Assembly: GCA_035759665.1 (NCBI GenBank)
Contig: DASTUM010000132.1
Coordinates: 1 to 23,688, forward strand
Reading direction: 5' to 3'
Origin: Micavibrio_A sp035759665
GTDB lineage: Bacteria; Pseudomonadota; Alphaproteobacteria; Micavibrionales; Micavibrionaceae
Length of the DNA: 23,688 bases
Shown here: one piece after another, positions 13,178-20,580 of the stretch
Layout: every line of letters starts with the position of its first letter
How positions within the stretch are numbered: position 1 is the stretch's first letter
The notes under the pieces: generated by a model
Seen by the model: the letters and a program-made list of their open reading frames with translations, nothing else
Told to the model about the DNA's origin: nothing
Databases searched by the model: none
Translations under genes and position numbers: made by a program

Positions 13178-13403
13178 TTCATTCCCACTTTCATCATAGT
13201 CCCGGGCAGCAAACGGGGCTCTGACGATTACTTTGATACGAGGCGAGGTCTGCCGGTTTTACGTTTTTTGTCCCTCTAAAAACCGCGGGTTTCCACCTCT
13301 CCCTTGCTTTTTAGCTGAAAAAAGTTTAACGTTGGTTAAGTTTGACGCGTATTCGTCTAAAATTTTATCTTTTCCCAAATTCCCTGATTCCTAAACCTTT
13401 CTT

Positions 13404-13428
13404 AACGGTTGCCGGGGTATCCTGTTCC
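13404..13428 (-). promoter_or_regulatory. Perfect EcfG-type promoter consensus, minus strand, toward the DUF2336 gene
   Basis: On the minus strand GGAAC (13428-13424), 16 bases, CGTT (13407-13404) matches the EcfG consensus exactly. It lies in the 285-base gap between the DUF2336 gene and the divergent small gene. A transcript from here would have a leader of about 220 bases. Elsewhere in the gap is A+T-rich DNA with a TTGACG at about 13342. Confidence 0.45.
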
Positions 13429-13462
13429 TTCTAGGAAAATTCATTCATAGGGTCTTAGTTTC

Positions 13463-13735
13463 ATGGTGTATCCGGTTTCCAATCCTCTTGTGCAACAGCA
13501 AATTCCTGTCGCCAATACTTTTCAGCCCGGCGGAACCGACGCCGCAAAAAGAACTGAAGAAAACAAGACGCCCGATTCCACCCGCTCTGCCGGGACGGAC
13601 ACCGCCCGCTCAGACGCGGCGCGTCAGAAAGTGGAGGAACGTTCCTTTGACGCCGCGGAAAATTCCCGCGCGCGCGATTCCGGCAAGGTCTATTCCAGCG
13701 CTTCGCGGGGAACGCAACTCGATCTTACGGCATAA
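13463..13735 (+). CDS. Small, probably disordered hydrophilic protein, 90 residues
   Basis: The protein starts MVYPVSNPLVQQQIPVANTF and then becomes charged and low in hydrophobic residues (many Asp, Glu, Arg, Ser, Thr, Ala), ending SSASRGTQLDLTA. No fold, membrane segment or signal peptide is evident, so it is probably intrinsically disordered, with a short conserved-looking N-terminus and a defined C-terminal tail as possible docking ends. I do not recognise a family. Support is a clean frame, a divergent upstream region, AGGG about 12 bases before the ATG, and a terminator just after it. Confidence 0.65.
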   Translation: MVYPVSNPLVQQQIPVANTFQPGGTDAAKRTEENKTPDSTRSAGTDTARSDAARQKVEERSFDAAENSRARDSGKVYSSASRGTQLDLTA

Positions 13736-13756
13736 AGAATTGTCCCCGCTAAAAAT

Positions 13757-13787
13757 AAAAGGCGCCTGAGGGCGTCTTTTTGTTTTT
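13757..13787 (+). terminator. Intrinsic terminator after the 90-residue gene
   Basis: AAAAGGCGCC (13757-13766) pairs with GGCGTCTTTT (13771-13780) around loop TGAG, with one G-U pair. A T-rich tract runs to 13787. Confidence 0.85.
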
Positions 13788-13788
13788 G

Positions 13789-13871
13789 AACCACAGAGAC
13801 ACAAAGAGCATAGGTTCACAGAGAATATAAAAAACTCTGTGTGGCTCTGGGCTCTCTATGGCTCTGTGGTT
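13789..13871. repeat. Long imperfect palindrome, interspersed-repeat-like (AACCACAGAG element)
   Basis: The ends AACCACAGAG (13789-13798) and CTCTGTGGTT (13862-13871) are perfect inverted copies, as are the inner CACAGAG (13817-13823) and CTCTGTG (13835-13841) around an A+T-rich loop. The arms also contain related CAAAGAG and GGCTCT units. From memory, short palindromic elements built of ACCACAGAG units recur in many bacterial genomes. It lies between the convergent 90-residue gene and amn, so it could act in both directions. Confidence 0.7.
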
Positions 13872-13877
13872 AAGCTC

Positions 13878-15392
13878 TTACTGAAACGCGACTTCGTTGA
13901 AGGAGCGCAGCTTGCGGGAATGCAGCCGCTCGGGGCCGATGCCGCGCAGGATTTCCATGACGCGCAGGCCGATCTTCAGATGCTGTTCCACGCGCTCGCG
14001 GTAGAAAGTATCGGCCATGCCGGGGAGCTTCAATTGTCCGTGCAACGGTTTGTCCGAAATACAGAGAAGCGTTCCATAGGGTACGCGGAAACGGAAGCCG
14101 TTCGCCGCCACCGTGCCTGATTCCATGTCGAGAGCAATGGCCCGGGATTGCGAGAGGCGGATATTCTGGCGGATGGAAGAACGCAGTTCCCAGTTCCTGT
14201 CGTCAACCGTCGCGACCGTCCCTGTGCGCATGATTTTCTTAAGGTCGTAGCCTTTGAAGCCCGTGACTTCGGATACCGCCTGTTCCAGCGATACCTGGAT
14301 TTCCGAGAGAGCAGGCAAAGGGATGCTCGGATGGAGATCGTGAAAAAGGACATTGTCTTCGCGTAAATAGGCATGTGCCAGAACATAGTCGCCAAGGCTT
14401 TGCGAATTTCGCAGCCCCGCGCAGTGGCCGAGCATCAGCCAAGCGTGCGGGCGGAGCACCGCGACGTGGTCGGTGATCGTTTTGGCGTTCGACGGGCCGA
14501 CGCCGATATTGATCATGGTAATGCCGGAACCGTCGGCGCGTTTTAAATGATAGGCGGGCATCTGCGGCATACGCTTGAGCGGCGTTCCTGCCTCGTCCTT
14601 CTCTTTGCGTTCGGAGGACGGGATGTTCTTATTCACCGTTACCTTGTCGCCCGGCTCGACAAAGGCCGTATATTGCTCGCGCGCGCGTTTGAGAGTGGGG
14701 TCAGAGGTTTCCGTCATCATATCGGCGGCGATCTTGATGAATTCGTCGATATAGAACTGGTAGTTGGTAAACAGGATATAATTTTGAAAGTGCGACGCCT
14801 TGGTGCCTGTATAGTGTTTCAGGCGCATCAGCGAAAGATCGGCGCGCGGCGCAGTGAAGAGCGCCAGCGGAAATGGATCGCCCGGTTTCACGGCATGCGT
14901 TCCGTTGGCGATAGTGTCGTCGAGCAGGGACAAATCCGGCTGGTCGAAAATATGGGGCAGCATTTCCATCTGGGCGTGCGTTAAATCGCGTTCAAGGTGG
15001 AAATCCTCCCCCAGCGCGAAATGGAGCGGGATCGGAACGTTCGATTGGCCGATTTCGACCGGCACATTGTGGTTCTTTATAAGGTGGCCGATCATCGCCT
15101 TGTAATAGACATCGAAAATGTCCGGGCGCGTTACCGTGGTTTCGTAAACGCCGGGCCGTGAAACGAAACCGTAGGACAGGCGCGTGTCGGGGCGGCCCGT
15201 CGTTTCCGTTTTGACGCGGATGAACGGATAATAGGCCCGTGCCGATTTCTCCCTGAGCTGCCCCGCCCCGAACAGGCGAAAGGATTCCTGAAGCGCATGG
15301 ATATTCGCGTTATAGATTTCCTCTATAGCGGCAAAGGCTTCGTCAGCGGATTTAAAGGATTTTGTTTTATAGGTCTTGAACAGGTTCAACAT
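13878..15392 (-). CDS. amn: AMP nucleosidase
   Basis: A 504-residue enzyme that hydrolyses AMP to adenine and ribose 5-phosphate, controlling adenylate pools. An N-terminal AMP nucleosidase-specific domain covers about residues 1-180 (AYYPFIRVKTETTG and LSYGFVSRPGVYETTVTRPD). The catalytic domain belongs to the purine nucleoside phosphorylase family, with MINIGVGPSNAKTITDHVAVLRP, MLGHCAGLR, IALDMESGTVAANG and ISDKPLHG. Asp447 of the last motif is the presumed catalytic acid. The length is near that of the E. coli enzyme (484). No Shine-Dalgarno precedes the ATG, and a good promoter ends 5 bases before it, so the message may be leaderless. Cytoplasmic, transcribed alone. Confidence 0.96.
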   Translation of the reverse strand: MLNLFKTYKTKSFKSADEAFAAIEEIYNANIHALQESFRLFGAGQLREKSARAYYPFIRVKTETTGRPDTRLSYGFVSRPGVYETTVTRPDIFDVYYKAMIGHLIKNHNVPVEIGQSNVPIPLHFALGEDFHLERDLTHAQMEMLPHIFDQPDLSLLDDTIANGTHAVKPGDPFPLALFTAPRADLSLMRLKHYTGTKASHFQNYILFTNYQFYIDEFIKIAADMMTETSDPTLKRAREQYTAFVEPGDKVTVNKNIPSSERKEKDEAGTPLKRMPQMPAYHLKRADGSGITMINIGVGPSNAKTITDHVAVLRPHAWLMLGHCAGLRNSQSLGDYVLAHAYLREDNVLFHDLHPSIPLPALSEIQVSLEQAVSEVTGFKGYDLKKIMRTGTVATVDDRNWELRSSIRQNIRLSQSRAIALDMESGTVAANGFRFRVPYGTLLCISDKPLHGQLKLPGMADTFYRERVEQHLKIGLRVMEILRGIGPERLHSRKLRSFNEVAFQ

Positions 15393-15397
15393 GGCCT

Positions 15398-15426
15398 ATT
15401 ATGGCCCAAAAATGATAAAGATTCAA
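15398..15426 (-). promoter_or_regulatory. Predicted amn promoter placed for a leaderless transcript
   Basis: On the minus strand TTGAAT (15426-15421), a 17-base spacer and CATAAT (15403-15398) form a good sigma-70 promoter. The A of the amn ATG is the sixth base after the -10 element, where transcription would begin. Confidence 0.5.
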
Positions 15427-15490
15427 TGACATGGGGAAGGATGGCTAAAAACCGCCACTGCAGCTTGCCTTCCAGGAAACATTGGGTAGC

Positions 15491-16585
15491 ATGCATGCCA
15501 TGGAAACCCTGCCGCCCCCGACGGTCCCGCTCCCCCACCGCCCGAATCTCGACGGCCTGCGGTTTATCATGTGCCTTGGCATCGCCGTCTTCCATCTCGG
15601 CCCCTATTTTTTTGGGCGCGGGCATGACGCGATTTTAAAATTCGATTACTTCACAGATGTCTTTTTTATTATGTCCGCCTACCTGCTTGCACGATCGGCG
15701 CAAACGACCCCCTGGACAAAAGCGAGTTATTTCGGATTTTTAAAAAAGCGCCTGATCAGGCTTTACCCCCTGTATTTCGCATCGCTCCTGTTTTTCATTC
15801 TAGTTGCGGTTGTGGCAGCCGCAGGAATGCTGACCCCGAACAATCCGTCGCGGTACGATCTATCGCTGCTTCCCTTTCATTTACTTCTTATGCAAAGCTG
15901 GAGCTTCATCGACAGCCTGACTTTCAATTACGTCGCATGGGCGGTCAGCGCGCTATGGCTGATGTATCTGTTTTTTCCCGTCTTTTCGAACGCCGTCAAA
16001 AGATATCCGGGGGCGTCCATCATCGCGGTTCCCATCCTTCTTTTTGTGTTCGATTGCTCGGCTACCGTGACGGCGGGCCTGACCATCACGGAAATCCAGA
16101 GGGATCATTTCGGTTTTCTCCGCGCCATTCCCTCTTTCCTGTTCGGCGTCTGGCTGGCTTGCGCAAACGATATAAAGATGAAACCGTCTGTGGCCATCTC
16201 TCTTTTCTGGGCAACGACAGCTTTACTGTTTATCTATCCGGCTTTTCTCAACGGCTCGATGCGCCTCGGCTTTGTTTACGCGGCCATTTTCTTTTTTATC
16301 ATCGCCGACAACCAGAATGCCGGGACGCCGTTTGCATGGAAGGGGTTTAAATATCTTGCCCCTTATGCTTATGGAATATTTTTGCTCCACACGATCATCG
16401 CAACGGTATTTTTGGCCTTCCTGATGCCACGCGTCATCGATGAATCGGTCTTCACAGGCCCCGACGGGTGGGTGTACGCCACCGCAGGCCTGGCGCTTAG
16501 CCTGACGGCGTCCCTGATCGCCGGGATGGCCGGATATCACCTGATCGAAAAACCGGCCGGGAGTTTCCTGAAAAAATATCTCTAG
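15491..16585 (+). CDS. Acyltransferase family 3 integral membrane protein (OafA/YrhL type)
   Basis: A protein of about 364 residues with roughly ten hydrophobic helices. It opens with the family signature LDGLRFIMCLGIAVFHLG (20-37) with the conserved Arg23 and His35, then DVFFIMSAYLLAR and the KKRLIRLYPLY motif (85-95). Members transfer acyl groups, often O-acetyl, to surface polysaccharides, lipids or peptidoglycan on the inner membrane. The acceptor cannot be predicted; no sugar genes lie nearby. A segment that usually reads W-S-L-x-x-E reads WAVSALWLMY here, so a commonly conserved Glu is absent. The start is uncertain (TTG 15482, ATG 15491 or ATG 15500); 15491 is given as a compromise. 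The stop codon overlaps that of ftsY. Confidence 0.9.
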   Translation: MHAMETLPPPTVPLPHRPNLDGLRFIMCLGIAVFHLGPYFFGRGHDAILKFDYFTDVFFIMSAYLLARSAQTTPWTKASYFGFLKKRLIRLYPLYFASLLFFILVAVVAAAGMLTPNNPSRYDLSLLPFHLLLMQSWSFIDSLTFNYVAWAVSALWLMYLFFPVFSNAVKRYPGASIIAVPILLFVFDCSATVTAGLTITEIQRDHFGFLRAIPSFLFGVWLACANDIKMKPSVAISLFWATTALLFIYPAFLNGSMRLGFVYAAIFFFIIADNQNAGTPFAWKGFKYLAPYAYGIFLLHTIIATVFLAFLMPRVIDESVFTGPDGWVYATAGLALSLTASLIAGMAGYHLIEKPAGSFLKKYL

Positions 16586-17757
16586 GCAACGCCCATAAGG
16601 GCGCGGGCGAAATCATTGGCCGCAAAGGGGCTGAGGTCTTCGATGGTTTCGCCGACGCCGATAGCATGGATCGGCAGGCCGAATTCCTCGGCGAGGCTGA
16701 CCACCACCCCGCCCCGCGCCGAGCCGTCGAGCTTGGTAACGATCAAGCCCGTGAGGTTGGTGGCTTCCTTGAAAGTCTTCACCTGACTATGCGCGTTCTG
16801 GCCCGTGGTCGCGTCGAGGACGAGGAGCGTCGCGTGCGGAACGGATTCGTCATGCTTCTTCAGGACACGGACGATCTTTTCCAGTTCGGCCATCAAGCCG
16901 ACCTTGTTCTGAAGCCGCCCCGCCGTATCGACCATCAGGATATCGACGCCCTCTTCTTTGGCTTTCTCGTAAGCTTCGAACGCGACGGCGGCGGCGTCCG
17001 CGCCGATCTCTTTCTTGAACAGCGGCACATGCGCGCGGGCGGCCCAGACGTCGAGCTGGTCGATGGCGGCGGCGCGGAACGTGTCGGCTGCGGCGATCAT
17101 CACCTTTTTATGCTGTTTCATGTGCCATTCATGGGCGAGTTTGCCGATGGTTGTGGTCTTGCCCGCGCCGTTGACGCCGCAGACGAGGACGACGAACGGG
17201 CCGGATTCCGGCTTGACGATCTTTAGCGGCAAGGCTACGGGCGACAATGTCTCTCCGATAATGTCGGCGAGCGCAGCCTTTACATCGGATACCTCGATAT
17301 CCTTCTCGAATTTGCGGGCCGAAAATTCGGCCACGACCTTCGCCGCGGTTTTCGGGCCGAGGTCGGAGGTTATCAGCAGGTCTTCGAGATCCTGCAATGT
17401 GTCTTCGTCCAGTTTGCGTTTCGTGAAGATGTCGGAAATGCCCTGCCCCAGCTTGCCGGTCGATTTGGACAGGCCAGAGGTCAGGCGCGAAAGCCAGCCA
17501 CCGCCGGTCGAACCGGACAGCTCCCGGGCCTCGGCGGAATCTTCCATCGGCACATGCTCGGGCGTTGGCACGATATCCAGCCCGTCCAGAATTTCGGCTC
17601 CGGTCGGCTCAAGCTCGTGATGGATAAACTCGGGGTCGAGGTCGCTTTCGTCTTCCGGCGCTTCCAAAGCGGGTTCGCGCGGATGATGCAAAACCTTCTC
17701 GGCCCGCTCGTCGCGCTCCTGATCGCCTGCATTCTTTTGTTTACGCCAAAAAACCAT
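16582..17757 (-). CDS. ftsY: Signal recognition particle receptor FtsY
   Basis: The 391-residue receptor GTPase docks ribosome-nascent chain-SRP complexes at the inner membrane. An acidic A domain (1-80) is followed by the N domain (SRLTSGLSKSTGKLGQGI and LEDLLITSDLG) and the G domain. GTPase motifs are GVNGAGKT (194-201), DTFRAAA (225-231), DTAGR (277-281) and TKLD (341-344), with the GxxARGG insertion loop. GIGVGETIEDLSPF-type ending is present as AIGVGETIEDLSPFAANDF. The ATG has GGGA about 7 bases upstream. It partners with Ffh, encoded at the right end of this window. mtaB is 79 bases upstream on the same strand, as in many Alphaproteobacteria. It converges with the acyltransferase gene with overlapping stop codons and no terminator. 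Confidence 0.97.
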   Translation of the reverse strand: MVFWRKQKNAGDQERDERAEKVLHHPREPALEAPEDESDLDPEFIHHELEPTGAEILDGLDIVPTPEHVPMEDSAEARELSGSTGGGWLSRLTSGLSKSTGKLGQGISDIFTKRKLDEDTLQDLEDLLITSDLGPKTAAKVVAEFSARKFEKDIEVSDVKAALADIIGETLSPVALPLKIVKPESGPFVVLVCGVNGAGKTTTIGKLAHEWHMKQHKKVMIAAADTFRAAAIDQLDVWAARAHVPLFKKEIGADAAAVAFEAYEKAKEEGVDILMVDTAGRLQNKVGLMAELEKIVRVLKKHDESVPHATLLVLDATTGQNAHSQVKTFKEATNLTGLIVTKLDGSARGGVVVSLAEEFGLPIHAIGVGETIEDLSPFAANDFARALMGVA

Positions 17758-17836
17758 GTGCGTTCCCGGATAATAAATATGATTTTAGTTTAACACTGTA
17801 GCGGCGGCGCAGGGATTCTTTTTGTTTTAATTTTAT

Positions 17837-19093
17837 CTATGCCGCGACGCGGGCGTTTAAATGGCCGTCACCAACCGAGAGCGTTTCAACGGCTACCAGC
17901 GTTCCCGGCTCCAAAGCCCGGTCGAGGCGTACGGGGGCGAAATGTTCCGTATGTCCGTAGTTGTCCTTTTCAACAATGACTTGTCGTAATTGTTTCACAT
18001 GAAAGGTTAAGAATTCTGACAGTTTTTCGTCCCCTTTTGCACGCAGGCGGGCGGCGCGTTCCTTGCGGAGTTCCGGCGCGACCTGCGGCATTTTCGCGGC
18101 CGGTGTTCCGGGCCGCTCCGAATACGGGAAGACATGGAGGAAGGTCAGGCCGCATTCATCGACGATATCGAGGGTGTTTTGAAACATTTCCTCGGTTTCG
18201 GTGGGAAAACCCGCGATAATATCGGCGCCGAAGGCGATATCAGGCCTGTACGTCCGCGCCCGTTCGCACATCTTGATGGCGTCGGCACGGAGATGGCGGC
18301 GTTTCATGCGTTTGAGGATCATATCGTCCCCGGCCTGAAGGCTCATATGGAGATGGGGCATCAGCCGCGGCTCTTCCGCAATCAGGCGCCAGAGGTCTTC
18401 GTCCATTTCCACGGGGTCGAGGGATGAGAGGCGCAGGCGCGGCAGCTCGGGCACCAGCGCCAGAACCCGGCGGATCATCTGACCCAGAGCCGGCTGGCCA
18501 GGAAGGTCGGAGCCGTACGACGTGACATCCACCCCCGTCATGACGATTTCCTTGTAACCGGCGGCGACCAGCGCGCGCACCTGCGTCACGATCTCCCCGA
18601 TCGGCACAGAGCGGGAATTGCCGCGGCCATAGGGAATGATGCAGAACGTACAGCGGTGGTCGCAGCCGTTCTGCACCTGAATAAAGGCCCGGGCGCGCCC
18701 CTCGAAGCCTTCGACGAGGTGCGAGGCGGTTTCCGTTACCGACATGATATCGTTGACAAGAACCCGCTCTTCCCCGGCAAGCCCCCATGTTTCGGGCTTT
18801 AATTTCAGGTCGTTGCCGATAATCCGGTCGACCTCGGCCATTTCGGCGTATTTTTCGGGTGAAATCTGCGCGCTGCAGCCCGTTACGATGATTTTTGCGT
18901 TCGGATTGGCGCGTTTGGCGCGTCTAATCGCTTGTTTCGCCTGTCTTTCCGCTTCTTTCGTGACGGCACAGGTATTGAAAATAATCGCATCCCCAAGTCC
19001 CGCCGCCTTGGCATGGTTGCGCATTACCTCAGACTCATAAGTATTGAGGCGGCAACCGAACGTAACGAGCTGGGGGTCGGTTTTCAGTGACAT
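17837..19093 (-). CDS. mtaB: tRNA t6A37 methylthiotransferase MtaB (radical SAM)
   Basis: A 418-residue enzyme that adds a methylthio group to t6A at tRNA position 37. The N-terminal UPF0004 domain carries the auxiliary cluster cysteines Cys14 (TFGCRLN), Cys42 (NTCAVT) and Cys73 (TGCSAQ). The radical SAM motif is CDHRCTFC (Cys144, 148, 151). SLQAGDDMILKRMKRRH and ADIIAGFPTETEE follow, and the C-terminus is a TRAM-like segment. The NTCAVTKEAE sequence fits MtaB rather than MiaB or RimO. ATG 19093 matches usual family lengths; ATG 19120 and upstream codons are possible. ATG 19120 sits just after a -10 like element, as in dapF. It lies between dapF and ftsY in the usual order but is separated from dapF by two extra genes. 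Confidence 0.95.
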   Translation of the reverse strand: MSLKTDPQLVTFGCRLNTYESEVMRNHAKAAGLGDAIIFNTCAVTKEAERQAKQAIRRAKRANPNAKIIVTGCSAQISPEKYAEMAEVDRIIGNDLKLKPETWGLAGEERVLVNDIMSVTETASHLVEGFEGRARAFIQVQNGCDHRCTFCIIPYGRGNSRSVPIGEIVTQVRALVAAGYKEIVMTGVDVTSYGSDLPGQPALGQMIRRVLALVPELPRLRLSSLDPVEMDEDLWRLIAEEPRLMPHLHMSLQAGDDMILKRMKRRHLRADAIKMCERARTYRPDIAFGADIIAGFPTETEEMFQNTLDIVDECGLTFLHVFPYSERPGTPAAKMPQVAPELRKERAARLRAKGDEKLSEFLTFHVKQLRQVIVEKDNYGHTEHFAPVRLDRALEPGTLVAVETLSVGDGHLNARVAA

Positions 19094-19200
19094 TTGGCGG
19101 GCGGCTTTTCCTGACTGCATAGGGGGCATATATCGCAGAAACACGCGGATTTATGCAAGCATGATCTCAATCGCTATGCTATTGAAATTTAGGCGCAAAT

Positions 19201-19280
19201 GACAGGACAACATCAATAATAAATATTTAAATTATAACCATGCTTTATAATTATTTTTTAAAGCAATATTTAAATATATT
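19201..19280. other. Very A+T-rich intergenic stretch with repeated AATATTTAAAT and a hairpin
   Basis: Only 13 of these 80 bases are G or C. AATATTTAAAT occurs at 19222-19232 and 19265-19275, flanking a TGCTTT / AAAGCA inverted repeat. It separates mtaB from the phosphoesterase gene. It may be a boundary of acquired DNA, a weak 3' hairpin of the phosphoesterase mRNA, or a nucleoid-protein binding site. No gene seen. Confidence 0.5.
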
Positions 19281-20195
19281 TTACCGCCATACCAACCGTG
19301 CCGGATCAAGCCTTTTATCTCCATGATTCCAGCGGTAAGCGATCATGCTCCCTTTAAAACTCAGGCAGGCAACCTTCGGGGAAAGAATATTCCGCGGGTT
19401 TGAAATGACAAAATGCCCAATAAAAACAGTATCTTTTAACGCATAATTAAACTCATTTTTTAAGCGCACAACGGTCTTTTTATCGTCCGGCGAAAGGAAG
19501 CGGCTTACCCGTTCCCCTTTTTCAATCCGCTTATGCGGGCGCAGGGCGTTGTCCTTCCACCAAAGAATCCCCGCTTCTTTGCCCGGCATACCATTGCTGC
19601 CGATGTATGTGCCTCCTTTGGGCAGGTTATAGCGCGGACCGTTGAGGAGAATATCAAGAGCATCGGTGAAGGCTGCACTATTTTCCGTATCGTACGCCTG
19701 ATAAGCGGATTCTTTCAGCACGCCGTCTTTTTTCCGTATATGCGGCATACAAACATTGAGGGCGTTTTCGTGCCAGCAGGCATGGATGACCTTAAAACCT
19801 GGCTTTTGGATGTAAACAGGAAGTTTTTCAAACCAGTCTATCACGCCATTATATGCAGGTGTTCCATACGGGTATTCCTCAAGAAATCCGGCATGTTCCG
19901 TTGCATTTTTGAAAGTATCGGGCCGTATGTCTCCGGGGATATTTTGGCGCGCGTAACATACCGCCTTAAATTCGCGATCCCCAAGGACGCTTTCCGCGCC
20001 GTTTTTCATAGTTTTCTGAATTATTTCAATAGCTTTTCGGTTTTGCGGGCCGGCATCGATGAAATCCCCGAGATATATGGGTACGCGTCCGTCCGGATGC
20101 GTGAAATCCGGCCCCCGATAACCCAATTCGGTCAGAAGATGCTGCAGCCCTTCTGCATCCGCATGTATGTCACCAATAATATCATACCCAGTCAT
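19281..20195 (-). CDS. Calcineurin-like metallophosphoesterase with altered GNHE motif
   Basis: A 304-residue PPP-type phosphoesterase. GDIHAD (8-13) gives the first Asp and His, and YLGDFIDAGP (41-50) the bridging Asp44 and following Asp. The GNHE motif reads GDRE (72-75): the Asn ligand is replaced by Asp, and the usual catalytic His is Arg. HACWHE (138-143) and IGH (259-261) supply the later histidines. HACW-type motifs are typical of a subgroup of bacterial PPP phosphatases. Metal binding is plausible but full activity is uncertain; substrates of such proteins range from phosphoproteins to dinucleotide polyphosphates. Codon use is more A+T-rich than neighbours. It lies 22 bases after the lipoprotein gene, in an apparent dapF-lipoprotein-phosphoesterase operon. 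Confidence 0.88.
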   Translation of the reverse strand: MTGYDIIGDIHADAEGLQHLLTELGYRGPDFTHPDGRVPIYLGDFIDAGPQNRKAIEIIQKTMKNGAESVLGDREFKAVCYARQNIPGDIRPDTFKNATEHAGFLEEYPYGTPAYNGVIDWFEKLPVYIQKPGFKVIHACWHENALNVCMPHIRKKDGVLKESAYQAYDTENSAAFTDALDILLNGPRYNLPKGGTYIGSNGMPGKEAGILWWKDNALRPHKRIEKGERVSRFLSPDDKKTVVRLKNEFNYALKDTVFIGHFVISNPRNILSPKVACLSFKGSMIAYRWNHGDKRLDPARLVWR

Positions 20196-20217
20196 ACGCC
20201 CTGTCCGTCCTGTCAGT

Positions 20218-20580
20218 TTAGAAACCCAGCCCCACGCCTATACCGCTATGGAGGTGATGATGCGCTCTATAGCCAAATACATCGAAATCATCCTCATAAC
20301 GCAGCCGCTCGTTCTCCCGCAATAGATCCATGCAGAAATCCATGGCCTGCGTTCCCGGCTGATTCCCCCGCCGCAGGCATTCGCGGTGAAAGCGGTTGCA
20401 ATTCAGGCCGCGACGGGCCACTTCGGCCTCCGTACGCGCCTCGGCGCGGTAGCCGTTCTTGAAGCGGCAAAGCTGGTCGTCCGACAGGCTTCGGATCTGC
20501 TGGTCGGTCATATTGAAGGCCGGAGAGGCACAACCAGCGATTAACATAACTAAAACAAGGACTAAGATGCGGCCAATCAT
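20218..20580 (-). CDS. Small predicted lipoprotein, unknown function
   Basis: The 120-residue precursor has a signal peptide ending in the lipobox LIAGC (Cys17), so it should be anchored to a membrane after lipidation. The mature part starts ASPAFNMTDQQIRSLSDDQLCRF and contains four further cysteines (38, 61, 68, 83), then an acidic stretch and a His/Gly-rich tail. M-T-D-x-Q-[IL]-x-x-[LM]-S-D-D-x-LC patterns are seen in other small proteobacterial lipoproteins of unknown role. Its ATG overlaps the dapF stop codon (ATGA) and is preceded by GGGAG 8 bases upstream, so translation is probably coupled to dapF. Confidence 0.85.
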   Translation of the reverse strand: MIGRILVLVLVMLIAGCASPAFNMTDQQIRSLSDDQLCRFKNGYRAEARTEAEVARRGLNCNRFHRECLRRGNQPGTQAMDFCMDLLRENERLRYEDDFDVFGYRAHHHLHSGIGVGLGF

